A program made the translations under genes and the position numbers. From positions 124,001-188,000 of the forward strand of contig NC_132931.1 in the NCBI RefSeq assembly GCF_047675955.1: 64,000 nucleotides of DNA, written 5' to 3'. The stretch's first letter is position 1. Each line of letters starts with the position of its first letter. Shown here piece after piece: positions 23,701-36,993 of this stretch. The notes beneath the pieces were generated by a model. The model saw only the letters and a program-made list of their open reading frames with translations, was not told the DNA's origin and made no database searches. The DNA comes from Chlorocebus sabaeus (Eukaryota > Chordata > Mammalia > Primates > Cercopithecidae).

Positions 23701-26700
23701 TTCTTTCCAGTTTTTAATGGGGACATTTCGTTTATCACCATAGCCCTTATGGGCTCCCAAATATCACTTTACAAATTCCACAAGAACAGTCTGAGCAGAC
23801 GACTTCTTGTGGGGAAAGCTGTAACTCTGTGAGATGAATTAACAAAACACAAATCAGTTTCTCAGAAACCTTCTTTTCAGTTTTTATCTTAGGATATTTC
23901 CTTTTTCACTATCGCCCTCTCTGGGCTTCCAAATATCACTTTGCAAATTCCACCAGAACAGTCTTAGTGAAAGGCTTCCTGAGGGGAAAAGGTGTAACCC
24001 TTTGAGATGAATTAAGAGAACACAAATCAGTTTCTCAGAAAGCTTCTTTTCTGCGTTTAACTGAAGATATATCCTTTTTCACCATAGCCCTCTATGGGAT
24101 TCCAAATTTCACGTTAGAAATTCCACAAGAACAGTCTTAGCTAAAGGCTTCTTGAGGGGATAGCTGTAACTCTGTGAGATGAATTAACTGAACACAAAGC
24201 AGTTTCTCAGAAAGCTTCTTTTCTGCGTTTAACTGAAGATAAGTCCTTTTTCACCATAGCCCTCTATGGGCTTCCTAATATCACTTTTCAAATTCCACAA
24301 GAACAGTCTTAGCGAAAGCCTTCTTGAGGGGAAAACAGTAACTCTGTGAGACGAATTAACTGAACACAAAGCAGTTTCTCAGAAAGCTTCTTTCCAGTTT
24401 TTATCTGAGAACATTTCCTTTATTAAAGTAGCCCTCTATGGGCTAACAAATATCAATTTACAAATTGCACAAGAACAGTCTGAGCGGAAGGTTTCTTGAG
24501 GGGAAAGCTGTAATTCTGTGAGATGAATTAACAGAACACAAAGCAGTCTCTGAGAAACCTTCTTTTCAGTTTTTACCTTAGGATATTTCCTTTTTCACTA
24601 TAGCTCTCTATGGGCTTCCAAATATCACTTTGCAAATTTCACAAGAACAGTCTTAGCAAAAGGCTTCTTGAGGGTAAAGCTGTAACACTGTGAGATGAAT
24701 AAACAGAACACAAAGCAGATTCTCAGAAAGCTTCTTTTCCGCTTTTAATTGAAGATATATCCTTTTTCACCATAGTCCTCTCTGGGCTCCCAAATATCAC
24801 TTCGCAAATTCCACAAGTACAGGCTTAGCGAAAGGCTTCTTGAGGGGAAAGCTGTAACTCTGTGAGATGAATTAAGAGAACACAAAGTAATTTCTCAGAA
24901 AGCTTCTATTCAGTTTTTAACTAAAGACATATCCTTTTTCACCATAGCCCTCTACGGGCTCCCAAATATCACTTTGCAAATTCCACAAGAACAGTCTTAG
25001 CGAAAGGGTTCTTGACGGGAAAGCGCTAACTCTGTGAGATGGATTAATGGAACACAAAGCAGTTTCTCAAAAAGCTTCTCTTCAGTTTTTAACTGAAGAT
25101 ATTTCCTTTTTCACCATAGTTCTCTATGGGCTTCCAAATTTCACTTTGTAAATTCCACAAGAGCAGTCGTAGTGAACGGCTTGTTGAGGGGAAAGCTGTA
25201 ACTCTATGAGACGAATAAACAGAACACAAAACAGTTTCTCATAAAGCTTCTTTCCAGTTTTTATCTGAGGACATTTCCTTTATCACCATAGGCCTCTATT
25301 GGCTTCCAAATATCACTTTACAAATTCCACAAGAACAGTCTGAGCGGAATGCTTCTTGAGGGGAAAGCTGTAACTCTGTTTGATGAATTAACAGAACATG
25401 AAGCAGTTCCTCAGAATCCTTCTTTTCAGTTTCTAGCTTAGGATATTTCCTTTTTCACTATAGCCCTCAGTGGGCTTCCAATTATCACTTTACAAATTCC
25501 ACAAGAACAGCCTTAGCGGAAGGCTTCTTGAGGGGAAAGCTGTAACTCTGTCAGATGAATTAACAGAATACAAAGCAGTTTCTCAGAAAGCTTCTTTTCT
25601 GCTTTTAACTAAAGATATATCTTCTTTCACCATAGCCCTCTATGGGCTTCCAAATTTCACTTTGCAAATTCCACAAGAACAGTCTTAGCGAGAGACTTCT
25701 TGAGGGGAAAGCTGTAAACTGTGAGATGAATTTAGAAAACACCAAGCAGTTTCTCAGAAAGCTTCTTTTCCGCTTTTAACACAAGGCATATCCTCTTTCA
25801 TCTTAGCCCTCCATGGGCTTCCAAATATCACTTTGCAAATTCTACAAGAACAGACTTAGCGAAAGAATTCTTGAGGGGAAAGTTGTCAATCTGTGAGCCA
25901 AATTAACAGAACACAAAGCAGTTCCTCAGAATGCTTCTTTTCTGTTTTTAGCTGAAGATATTTCCTTTTTCACCATAGACCTCGATGGGCTTCCAAATAT
26001 CACTTTGCAAATTATACAAGAACAGTCTTAGTGAACGGCTAGTGGAGGGGAACGCTGAAACTCCGTGAGACGAATTAACAGAACAAAAAGCAGTTTCTCA
26101 GAAAGCTTCTTTCCAGTTTTTATCTGAGGACATTTCCTTCATCACCATAGCCCTCTAAGGGCTTCCAAAAATCTCTTTACAAATTCCACAAGAACAGTAT
26201 TAGCGGAAGGCTTCCTGAAGAGAAAGCTGTAACTCTGTGAGACGAATTAACAGAACACAAAGCAGTTTCTCAGAAAGCTTCTTTATAGTTTTTATCTTAG
26301 AGTATTTTCTTTTTCACTGTAGCCCTCTATGGGCTTCCAAATATCACATTGCAAATTCCACAACAACAGTCTTACCGAAAGGCTTCTTGAGGGGAATGCT
26401 GTAACTCTGTGAGATGAATTAGGACAACACAAAGCAGTTTCTCAGAAAGCTTCTTTTCCGCTTTTAACTGAAGATATATCCTTTTTCACCATAGACCTCT
26501 ATGGGCTTCAAAATATCACATTGCAAATTCCACAAGACAGTCTTAGTGAAGGGCTTGTTGAGGCGAAAGCTGCAACTCTGAGAGACGAATTAACGGAACA
26601 CAAAGTAGTTTCTCAGCTATCTTCTTTCAAGTTTTTATCTGAGGACAATTCCTTTATCACCATAGCTCTCATTGGGCTTCCAAATGGCGCTTTACACATT

Positions 26701-29375
26701 CCACAAGAACCGTCTAAGTGGAAGGGTGCTAGAGGGGAAGGCTGTAACTCTGTGAGATGAATTAAGAGAACACAAAGCAGTTTCTCAGAAATCTTCTTTC
26801 CAGTTTTTATCTGAGGACATTTTCTTTGTTAAAATAGCCCTCTATGGGCTTCCAAATATCAATTTAAAAATTCCACAAGAACAGTCTTAGCAGAAGGCTT
26901 CTTGAGGAGAAAGCTGTAACGCTGTGAGATGAATTAACAGAACACAAAGCAGTCTCTGAGAAACCTTCTTTTTAGTTTTTATCTTAGGATATTTCCTTTT
27001 TCACTGTAGCCCTCTATGGGCTTCCAAATATCAGTATGCAAATTTCACAAGAACAGTCTTAGGTAAAGGCTTCTTGAGGGGAAAGCTGTAACTTTGCGAG
27101 ATGAATTAGGAGAACACAAATCAGTTTCTCAGAAAGCTTCTTTTCCGCTTTTAACTGAAGATATATCCTTTTTCACCATAGCTCTCTGTGGGCTTCCAGA
27201 TATCACCTTGCAAATTCCGCAAGAACAGTCTTAGCGAAAGGCTTCTTTAGGGGAAAGCTGTAAATTTGTGAGATGAATTAAGAGAACACAAAGCAGTTTC
27301 TTAGAACGCTTCTTTTCAGTTTTTAACTGAAGATATTTCCTTTTTCAACGTAAACCTCTATGGGCTCCAAATACCACTTTGCAAATTCCACAAGAACAGA
27401 CTTAGTGAACAGCTTGCTGAGGAGAAAGCTGTAACTCTGTCAGATGAATTCACAGAACACAAAGCAGTTTCTCAGAAAGGTTCCTTTCAGTTGTTAACTG
27501 AAGATATTTCCCTCTTCAACAAAGACCACAAGGGTCTTCAAAATATCACTTTGCAAAATCCACAAGAGCAGTCTTAGTGAATGGCATGTTGAGGGGAAAG
27601 CTATAAATCTGTGAGACGAATTCACATAATGCAAAGCAGTTTCTCAGAAAGCTTCTTTCCAGTTTTTATCTGAGGACACTTTTTTTTATTAAAATTGTTA
27701 TCAATGGTCTTCCAAATATCATTTTAAAAATTGCACAAGAACAGTCTTAGCGGAAGGTTTCATGAGGGGAAAGCTGTAACTCTGTGAGATGAATTAAGAG
27801 AAAACAAAGCAGTTTCTCAGAAAGCTTCTTTCCAGTTTATATGAGGACATTTCTTTTATCACCATAGCCTTCTATGGGCTTCCAAATATCACTTTACAAA
27901 TTCTACAAGAACAGTCTCAGCGGAAGGATTCTTGAGGGGAAAGCTGTAACTCTGTGAGATGAATTAACAGAACATAAAGCAGTTTCTCACAAACATTCGT
28001 TTCAGTTTTTATCATAGGGTATTTCATTTTTCACTATAGCCCTGTATGATCTTCCAAATATCACTTTGCAAATTCCACAAGAACAGTCTTACCGAAAGGC
28101 TTCTTGATAGGAAAGCTGTAACTCTGTGAGATGAATTAAGAGAACACAAAGAAGTTTCTCAGAAAGCTTCTTTTCCGTTTTTCACTGAAGATATATATTT
28201 TTTCACCATAGCCCTCTATGGGCTTCCAAATATCACTTTGCAAATTCCACAAGAACAGTGTTAGCGAAAGGCTTCTTTAAGAGAAAGCTGTAACTCTGTG
28301 AGATGAAATAACAGAACACAAAGCAGTTTCTCCGAAAGTTTCTTTTCAGTTTTTAACGTAAGATATTTCCTTTTCCACCATACCCCTCTAAGTGCTTCCA
28401 AATATCACTTTACAAATTCCACAAGAACAGTCTTAGTGAAAGGCTTCTTGAGGGGAAAGCTGTAACACTGTGTGGTGAATTAACAGAACACAAAGCAGTT
28501 TCTCACAAAGCTTCTTTCCAGTTTTAACTGAAGATATTTCCTTTTTCACCGTAGCCCATTATGGGCTTCCAAATATCACTTTGCAATTTCGACAAGAACA
28601 GGCTTAGCGAAAGGCTTCTTCAGGGGAAAGCTGTAACTCTGTGAAATGAATTAACAGAACACAAAGCAGTTTCTCAGACTGCTTCTTTTCAGTTTTTATC
28701 TTAGGATATATACTTTTTCACCATAGACCTCTATGGGTTTCCAAATATCACTTTGCAAATTCCACAAGAAGCGTCCTAGAGAAGGGCTTCTTGAGGGGAA
28801 AACTGTAATTCTGTGAGATGAATTAACAAAACACAAAGCAGTTTCTCAGAAAGCTTCTTTCCAATTTTTACCGGAATATATTTCCTTTTTCACCATTGCC
28901 CTCTATGGGCTTCTGAATATCAAATTGCAAATTCCACAAGAACAGTCTTAGCGAAAGGATTCTTCAGGGGAAAGCTGTAACCCTGTGAGATGAATTAACA
29001 GAACACAAAGCAGTTTCTCAAATAGCTTCTTTCCAGTTTTTAACGGAAGATATTTCCTTTTTCACCATAGCCCTCTATGGGCTTCCAAATATCACTTTCC
29101 AAATTCCACAAGAACAGTCTTAGCGAAAGGCTTCTTGAGGGGAAAGCTGTAACTCTGTGAGATGAATTCACAGAACACAAATCAGTTTCTCAGAAAGCTT
29201 CTTTCCAGTTTTTAAAGGAGGATATTTCCTTGTTCACCATAGCCCTCTTGGGGCTTCCAAATATCACTTTGCAAATTCCGCAAGAACAGTCTTAGCGAAA
29301 GGCTTCTTGAGGGGAAAGCTGTAACTCTGTGAGATGAATTCACAGATCACAAAGAGGTTTCTCAGAAAGCTTGTT
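23701..29375 (-). repeat. alpha satellite, right arm 1 (inverted relative to left arm)
   Basis: About 33 monomers of the same family as the left arm, but in reverse complement: CTATGGGCTTCCAAATATCAC, then CACAAGAACAGTCTTAGCG, then CTGTAACTCTGTGAGATGAATT. pJ-alpha (TTCCTTTTTCACCATAG) is present in most monomers. The first bases, TTCTTTCCAGTTTTTAA, follow the L1 5' end without a break in satellite phase. No clear higher-order period was seen. Towards 29 kb the GAATTCACAGATCAC variant appears, leading into the next array. Confidence 0.95.
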
Positions 29376-32300
29376 TCTCATTTTTATCCGAGGATATTTC
29401 CTTTAGCCCTATAGTCTTCAAAGGGATCCAATATATCAGTTCTCAGATTCCACCGAAATAAGGCCAACAAACAGCTCTGTGAAATACAGCTGCAACTTAG
29501 TCAGTGGAAGTCACATATCACAAAACAGTTTCTCAGAACGCTTCTTTTCAGTTTATATCGGAAGATATATCCTTTTTCACCATAGCCCTCTAGGGGTTCC
29601 AAATATCACGTTGGAAATTCCACAGGAACAGTCTAAGCGAAAGGCTTCTTGAGGGGAAAGCTGTAACTGTGAGAGGAATTCACGGAACACAAAGCAGTTT
29701 CTCAGAAAGCTTCTTTTCAGTTTTTATCTTAGAATATTTCCTTTTTCTCCGTAGCCCTCTATGGCCTTCCAAATATCACTTTGCAAATTCCACAAGAACA
29801 GTCTCAGCGAAAGAATTCCTGAGGGGAAAGCTGTAGCTCTGTGAGATGAATTAACAGAACACAAAGCCGTTTCTTAGAAAGCTTCTTTCCAATTTTCATC
29901 TGAGGATATTTTCTTTTTCAACACAGGCCTCTATGGGCTTCCAAATATCCCTTGGAAAATTCCACAAGAACAGTTTTAGTGAACGGCTTCTGAAGGGGAA
30001 AGCTGTAACTCTGTGAGATGAATTGACAGAACACAAAGCAGTTTCTCTTAGAGCTTCTTTCCCATTTTTATCTGAGGATACTTGCCTTTTCACTATAGCC
30101 CTCCTTGGGCTTCCAAATATCCCTTTGCAAATTCCACTGGAAAAGTCTTCGCAAAAGGCTTCTTGAGGGGAAAACTGCAACTCTGTGAGATGAATTCACA
30201 GATCACAAAGAAGTTTCTCAGAAAGCTTCTTTCTCATTTTGATCGGAGGATATTTCCTTTGGCCCTCTAGTCTTCAAAGGTATCCGAAATATCAGTTCTC
30301 AGATTCCACAGAAATAAGGTTAGCAAACAGCTCCACAAAACACATCTGTAACTCAGTGAGTGGAAGTCACACATCAAAAAGCAGTTTCTCAGAATTCGTC
30401 TTTCCAGTTTTCATGTGAGGATAATTTCTTTTTCACCACAGGCCTCTAAGGGCTTCCAAATATCCCTTTGCAAATTCCACAAGGACAGTCTTAGCGAATG
30501 GTTTCTGGAGGTGAAAGCTGTAACTCTGTGATATGAATTCACAGAACACAAAGCAGTTTCTCAGAAAGCTTCTTTCCAGGTTTCATCTGAGGATATTTCC
30601 CTTTTCACCATAGACCTCCTTTGGCTTCCAAATATCACTTTGCAAATTCCACAAGAACAGTCTTAGTGAAAGGCTTTTTGAGGGAAAAGCTGTAACTCAG
30701 TGAGATGAATTCACAGATGACAAAGAAGTTTCTCAGAATGCTTCTTTCTCGTTTTGATCGGAGGATATTTCCTTTGACCCTATAGTCTTCAAAGCGATCC
30801 GAAATATCAGTTGTCAGATTTCACAGAAATAAGGCTAGCAAACAGCTCCACGAAATACAGCTGTAACTCAGTGAGTGGAAGTCACACATCACAAAGCAGT
30901 TTCTCAGAAAGCTTCTTTCCAGTTTTTATCTGAGGATGTTTGCCTTTTCACTATAGCCCTCCATGGGCTTCCAAATATCCCTTTACAAATTCCACAAGAA
31001 CAGTCTTAGCGAAAGGCTTCTTGAGGGGAAAGCTGTAACTCTGTGAGGTGAATGCACAGATCACAAAGAAGTTTCTCAGAAAGCTTCTTTCTCATTTTGA
31101 TCGGAAGATATTTCCTTTGGCCCTATAGTCTTTAAAGGGATCCGAAATATCAGTTCTCAGATTCCACAGAAGTAAGGCTATCAAACAGCTCTATGAAATA
31201 CAGCTGTAACTCAGTGAGTGAAAGTCACACATTAAAAAGCAGTTTCTCAGAAAGCGTCCTTCCAGTTTTCATCCGAGGGTATTTTCTTTTTCACCACAGG
31301 CCTCTAAGGGCTTCCAAATATCCCTTTGCAAATTCCACAAGAACAGTCTTAGCGAGCGGCTTCTGGAGGGGAAAGCTGTAGCTCTGTGAGATGAATTCAC
31401 AGAACACAAAGCAGTTGCTCAGAAATCTTCTTTCCAGGTTTTATCTGAGGATATTTCCCTTTTCACCATGGATTTCCATGGGCTTCAAAATATCACTTTG
31501 CTAATTCCACAAGAACAGTCTTAGCGAAAGGCTTTTTGAGGGGAAAGCTGTAACTCTGTGAGATGAATTCACAGCTGACAAAGAAGTTTCTCAGAAAGCT
31601 TCTTTCTCATTTGGATCGGAGGATATTTCTTTTGGGCCTGTAGCCTTCAATGGGATCCAAAATATCAGTTCTCAGATTCTGAGACGTAAGCCTTGCAAAC
31701 AGCTCCATGAAACACAGCTGTAACTCAGTGAGTGGAAGTCACATATCAAAAAGCAGTTTCTCAGAAAACATCTTTCTAGTTTTCATCTGAGAATATTTTC
31801 TTTTTCACCACAGGCCTCTAAGGGTTTCCTAATATCCCTTTGCAAATTCCACAAGAACAGTCTTAGCAAACGGCTTCTGGAGGGGAAAGCTGTAACTCTG
31901 TGAGAAGAATTCACAGAACACAAAGCAGTTTCTCAGAAATCTTCTCTCCAGGTTTTATCTGAGGATATTTCCCTTTTCACCGTAGACCTCCATGGGCTTC
32001 CAAATGTCACTTTGCTAATTTCACAAGAACAGTCTTAGTGAAAGGCTTTCTGAGGTGAAAGCTGTAACTCTGTGAGATGAATTCACAGATCACAAAGAAG
32101 GTTCTCAGAAAGCTTCTTTCTCATTTTGATCGGAGGATATTTCCTTTGGCCTAGAGTCTTCAAAGGGATCCGAAATATCAGTTGTCAGATTCCACAGAAA
32201 TAAGGCTAGCAAACAGCTCCACGAAATACAGCTGTAACTCAGTGAGCGGATGTCACACATCACAAAGCAGTTTCTCAGAAAGCTTCTTTCCAGTTTTCAT

Positions 32301-35300
32301 CTGAGGATGTTTTCTTCTTCACCTTAGGCCTCTATGGGCTTCCAAATATCTCTTTGCAAATTCCACAAGAACAGTCTTAGCCAATGGCTACTGAAGGGGA
32401 AACCCTACTGGAAATGGGAGCTGTAACTCTGTGAGGTGAATTCACAGAACACGAAACAGTTTCTCAGAAAGCTTCTTTCCAGTTTTCATCGGAGGATATT
32501 TCCCTTTTCATCATAGCCCTCCATGGGCTTCCAAATATCACTTTGCAAATTCCACAAGATCAGTCTCAGTGAAAGGCTTTTTGAGGGGAAAGTTGTAACT
32601 CTGTGAGATGAATTCACAGATCACAAAGAAGTTTCACGGAAAGCTTCTTTGTCATTTTGATCGGAGGATATTTCCTTTGGCCCTATAGTCTTCAAAGGGA
32701 TCCGAAATATCAGTTGTCAGATTCCACAGAAATAAGGCCAGCAAACAGCTCCATGAAATACAGCTGTAACTCAGTGAGTGGAAGTCACACATCACAAAGT
32801 AGTTTCTCAGAAAGCTTCTTTCCAGTTTTCACCTGAGGATATTTTCTTTTTCACCATAGGCCTCTATGGGCTTCCAAATATCCCTTTGAAAATTCCACAA
32901 GAACAGTCTTAGCGAAAGGCTTCTTAAGTGGAAAGCTGTAACTCTGTGAGATGAATTCACAGATCACAAAGAAGTTTCTCAGAAAGATTCTTTCTCATTT
33001 TGATCGGAGGATATTTCCTTTGACCCTCTAGTCTTCAAAGAGATCCGAAATATCAGTTCTCAGATTCCACAGAAATAAGGCTAGCAAACAGCTCCACGAA
33101 ATACAGCTGTAACTCAGTGAGTGGAAGTCACACATCACAAAGCAGTTTCTCAGAACGCTTCTTTCCAGTTTTCATCTGAGGATATTTTCTTTTTCACCTT
33201 AGGCCTCTATGGGCTTCCAAATATCCCTTGGCAAATTACACAAACACAGACTTAGCGAACGGCTTCTGGAGGTGAAGCTGTAACTCTGTGAGATGAATTC
33301 ACACAACACAAAGCAGTTTCTCAGCAGGCTTCTTTCCAGTTTTTATCTGAAGATATTTCCCTTTTCACCATAGCTGTCAGTGGGCTTTCTAATATCACTT
33401 TTTAAATTCCACAAGAACAGTCTTAGCGAAAGGCTTCTTTAAGGGAAAGCTGTAACTCTGTGAGATGAATTCACAGATCACAAAGAATTTTCTCAGAAAC
33501 CTTCTTTCTCATTTTGATCGGAGGATATTTCCTTTGGGCCTAGAGTCTTCAAAGGGATCCGAAATATCAGTTCTCAGTTTACACAGAAATAAGGCAAGCA
33601 AACGGCTCCACGAAACACAGCTGTAACTCAGTGAGTGGAAAATACACATCACAAAGCAGTTTCTCAGAAAGCGTCTTTCCAGTTTTCATCTGAGGATATT
33701 TTCTTTTTCACCATAGGCCTCTATGGGCTTCCAAATATCCCTTTGCAAATTCCACAGTTACAGTCTTAGCGAACGGCTTCTGGAGTGGAAAGCTGTAACT
33801 CTGAGATATGAATTCACAGAACACGAAGCAGGTTCTCAGAAAGTTTCTTTCCAGTTTTTATCTGAGGATATTTCCCTTTTCACCATAGCCCTCCTTGGGC
33901 TTCAAATATCACTTTGCAAATTCCACAAGAACAGGCTTAGCGAAAGGCTTCTTGAGGGGAAAGCTGTAACTCTGTGAGATGATTTCACAGATCACAAAGA
34001 AGTTTCTCAAAAGCTTCTTTCTCATTTTGATTGGAGGATATTTCCTTTGGCCCTTTAGTCTTCAAAGGGATCTGAAATATCAGTTCTCAGATTTCACAGA
34101 AATAAGGCTAGGAAACAGCTCCACGAAATACAGCTGTAACTCAGTGAGTCGAAATCACACATCACAAAGCAGTTTCTCAGAAAGCTTCTTTCCAGTTTAT
34201 ATCTGAGGATATTTTCTTTTTCACCATAGACCTCTAAGAGCTTCCAAATATCCCTTTGCAAATTCCACAAGAATAGTCTTAGCGAACGGCTTCTGGAGGG
34301 GAAAGCAGTAACTCTGTGAGATGAATTCACAGATCACAAAGAAGTTTCTCAGAAAACTCATTTCTCATTTTTATCGGAAGATATTTCCTTCGGCCCTATA
34401 GTCGTCAAAGGGATCCGAAATATCAGTTCTCAGATTCCACAGAAATAAGGCTAGCAAACAGCTCCACGAAATAAAGCTGTAACACAGTGAGTGGAACTCA
34501 CACATCACAAAGCAGTTTCTCAGAAAGCTTCTTTCCAGTTTTCATCTGAGAATATTTTCTTTTTCACCATAGGCCTCTATGGGCTTCCAAATATCGCTTT
34601 GCGAATTCCACAAGAACTATCTTAGCTAACGGCTTCCGGAGGGGAAAGCTGTAATTCTGTGAGATGAATTCACAGAACACAAATCAGTTTTCAGAGAGCT
34701 TCTTTCCAGTTTCTATGTGAGGATATTTCCCTTTTCACCATAGTCCTCCATGGGCTTCCAAATATCACTTTGCAAATTCCACAAGAACAGTCTTAGCGAA
34801 AGGCTTCTTGAGGGAAAAGCTGTTACTCTGTGAGATGAATTCACAGATCACAAAGAAGTTTCTCAGAAACATTCTTTCTCATTTTGATCGGTGGATATTT
34901 CCTTTGGCCCTATAGTCTTCAAAGGGATCCGAAATATCAGTTGTTAGATTCCACAGAAATAAGGCTAGTAAACAGCTCCACAAAATACAGCTGTAACTCA
35001 GTGAGTGGAAGTCACACATCACAAAGTAGTTTCTCAGAAAGCTTCTTTCCAGTTTTCATCTGAGAATATTTTCTTTTTCACCATAGGCCTCTATGGACTT
35101 CCAAATATCCCCTTCCAAATTCCACAGGAACAGTCTTAGCGAACATATTCTGGATAGGAAAGCTGTAACTCTGTGAGATGAATTCACAGAACACAAAGCA
35201 GTTTTTCAGAAAGCTTCTTTCCAGTATTTATCTGAGGATATTTCCCTTTTCTTCATAGCCCTCCATGGGCTTCCAAATATCACTTTGCAAATTCCACAAG

Positions 35301-36993
35301 AACAGTCTTTGTGAAAGGCTTCTTGAGGGGAAAGCTGTAACTCTGTGAGATGAATTCATAGATCACAAAGAAGTTTCTCAGAAAGCTTCTTTCTCATTTC
35401 ATTGGAGGATATTTCCTTTGGCCCTATATTCTTCAAAGGGATCTGAAATATCAGTTCTCAGATTCCACAGAAGAAAGGCTAGCAAACAGCTCCACAAAAT
35501 ACAGCTGTAACTCAGTGAGTGGAAGTCACACATCACAAAGCAGATTCTCAGAAAGCTTCCTTCCAGTTTTCACCTGAGGATATTTTCTTTTTCACCATTG
35601 GCCTCTAAGGGCTTCCAAATATCCCTTTGCAAATTCCACAAGAACAGTCTTAGCGAACGGCCTCTAGAGGGAAAAGCTCTTACTCTGTGAGATGATTTCA
35701 CAGAATACAAAGCAGTTTCTCAGAAAGCTTCTTTCCAGTTTTTATCTGAGGATATTTCCCTTTTCACCATAGACCTCCATGGGCTTCCAAATATAACTTT
35801 GGAAATTCCACAAGACCAGTCTTAGCAAAAGTCTTCTGAGGGGAAAGATGTAACTCTTTGAGATGAATTCACAGAACACAAAGAAGTTTCTCAGAATGCT
35901 TGTTTCTCATTTTTATCAGAGGATATTTCCTTTGGCCCTATAGTCTTCAAAGGGATCCGAAATATCAGTTCTCAGATTCCACAGAAATAAGGCTAGCAAA
36001 CAGCTCCACGAAATACAGCTGTAACTCAGTGAGTGGAAGTCACACCTCACAAAGCAGTTTCTCAGAATGCCTCTTTCCAGCTTTCATCTGAGGATATTTT
36101 CTTTTTCAACATAGGCCTCTATGGGATTCCAAGTATCCTGTTGCTAATTACACACAACACTCTTAGCAAACGGCTTCTGGAGAGTAAAGCTGTAACTCTG
36201 TGAGATGAATTCACACAACACAAAGCAGTTTCTCAGAAAGCTTCTTTCCAGTTTTTATCTGAGGATATTTCCCTTTTCACCATAGCTCTCCATGGGCTTC
36301 CAATTTTCACTTTGCAAATTCCACAAGAACAGTCTTAGCGAAAGTCTTTTTGAAGGGAAAGCTGTAACTCTGTGAGATGAATTCATAGATCACAAAGAAG
36401 TTTCTCAGAAAGCTTCTTTCTCATTTTGATAGGGGGCTATTTCCTTTGGCCCTATAGTCTTCAAAGGGATTCAAAATATCTGTTCTCAGATTCCACAGAA
36501 ATAAGGCTAGCTAGCAATCAGCTCCATGAAATACAGCTGTAACTCAGTGAGTGGAAGTCACATATCACAAAGCAGTTTCTCAGCAAGTTTCTTTCCAGTT
36601 TTCATCTGAGGATATTTTCTTTTCACCATAGGCCTCTATGGGCTTCGAAATATCCCTTTGCATATTCCACACAACAGTCTTAGCGAACGGCTTCTGGAGG
36701 GGAAAGCTGTAACTCTGTGAGTTGAATTCACAGAACACAAAGCAGTTTCTCAGGAAGCTTCTTTCCAGTTTTTATCTGAGAATATTTCCCTTTTCACCAT
36801 AGCTCTCCATGGGCTTCCAATTTTCACTTTGCAAATTCCACAAGAAGAGTCTTAGCGAAAGGCTTCTTGAGGGGAAAGTTGTAACTCTGTGAGATGAATT
36901 CACAGATCACAAAGAAGTTTCTCAGAAAGCTTCTTTCTCATTTTGATCGGAAGATATTTCCTTTGGCCCTATAATTTTCAAGGAGATCCGAAA
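29376..36993 (-). repeat. alpha satellite, right arm 2, trimer/dimer higher-order repeat
   Basis: Three monomer types alternate. Type X carries TCGGAGGATATTTCC, CCTATAGTCTTCAAAGGGATCC, AATAAGGCTAGCAAACAGC and AACTCAGTGAGTGGAAG. Type Y carries GAACGGCTTCTGGAGGGG. Type Z carries GAAAGGCTTCTTGAGGGG followed by GATCACAAAGAAG. Type X recurs near 30243, 30757, 31099, 31612, 32126, 32660, 33001, 33516, 34030, 34370, 34888 and 35400. The spacings are about 514 (X-Y-Z) or about 341 (X plus one other). X lacks pJ-alpha, while Y and Z keep it. One unit is 534 bp because of a small insertion at about 32403-32420. Confidence 0.9.

Noticed and set aside
22913..23717. Long + strand frame of 231 residues
   Set aside because: It lies antisense in the L1 5' UTR, where only the small ORF0 is known. 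It has no other support.
25470..36091. Open frames in the inverted arm reading FQISLCKFHKNSLSERLLEGKAV
   Set aside because: This peptide is the translated satellite monomer and appears in many copies. It is not a protein family.
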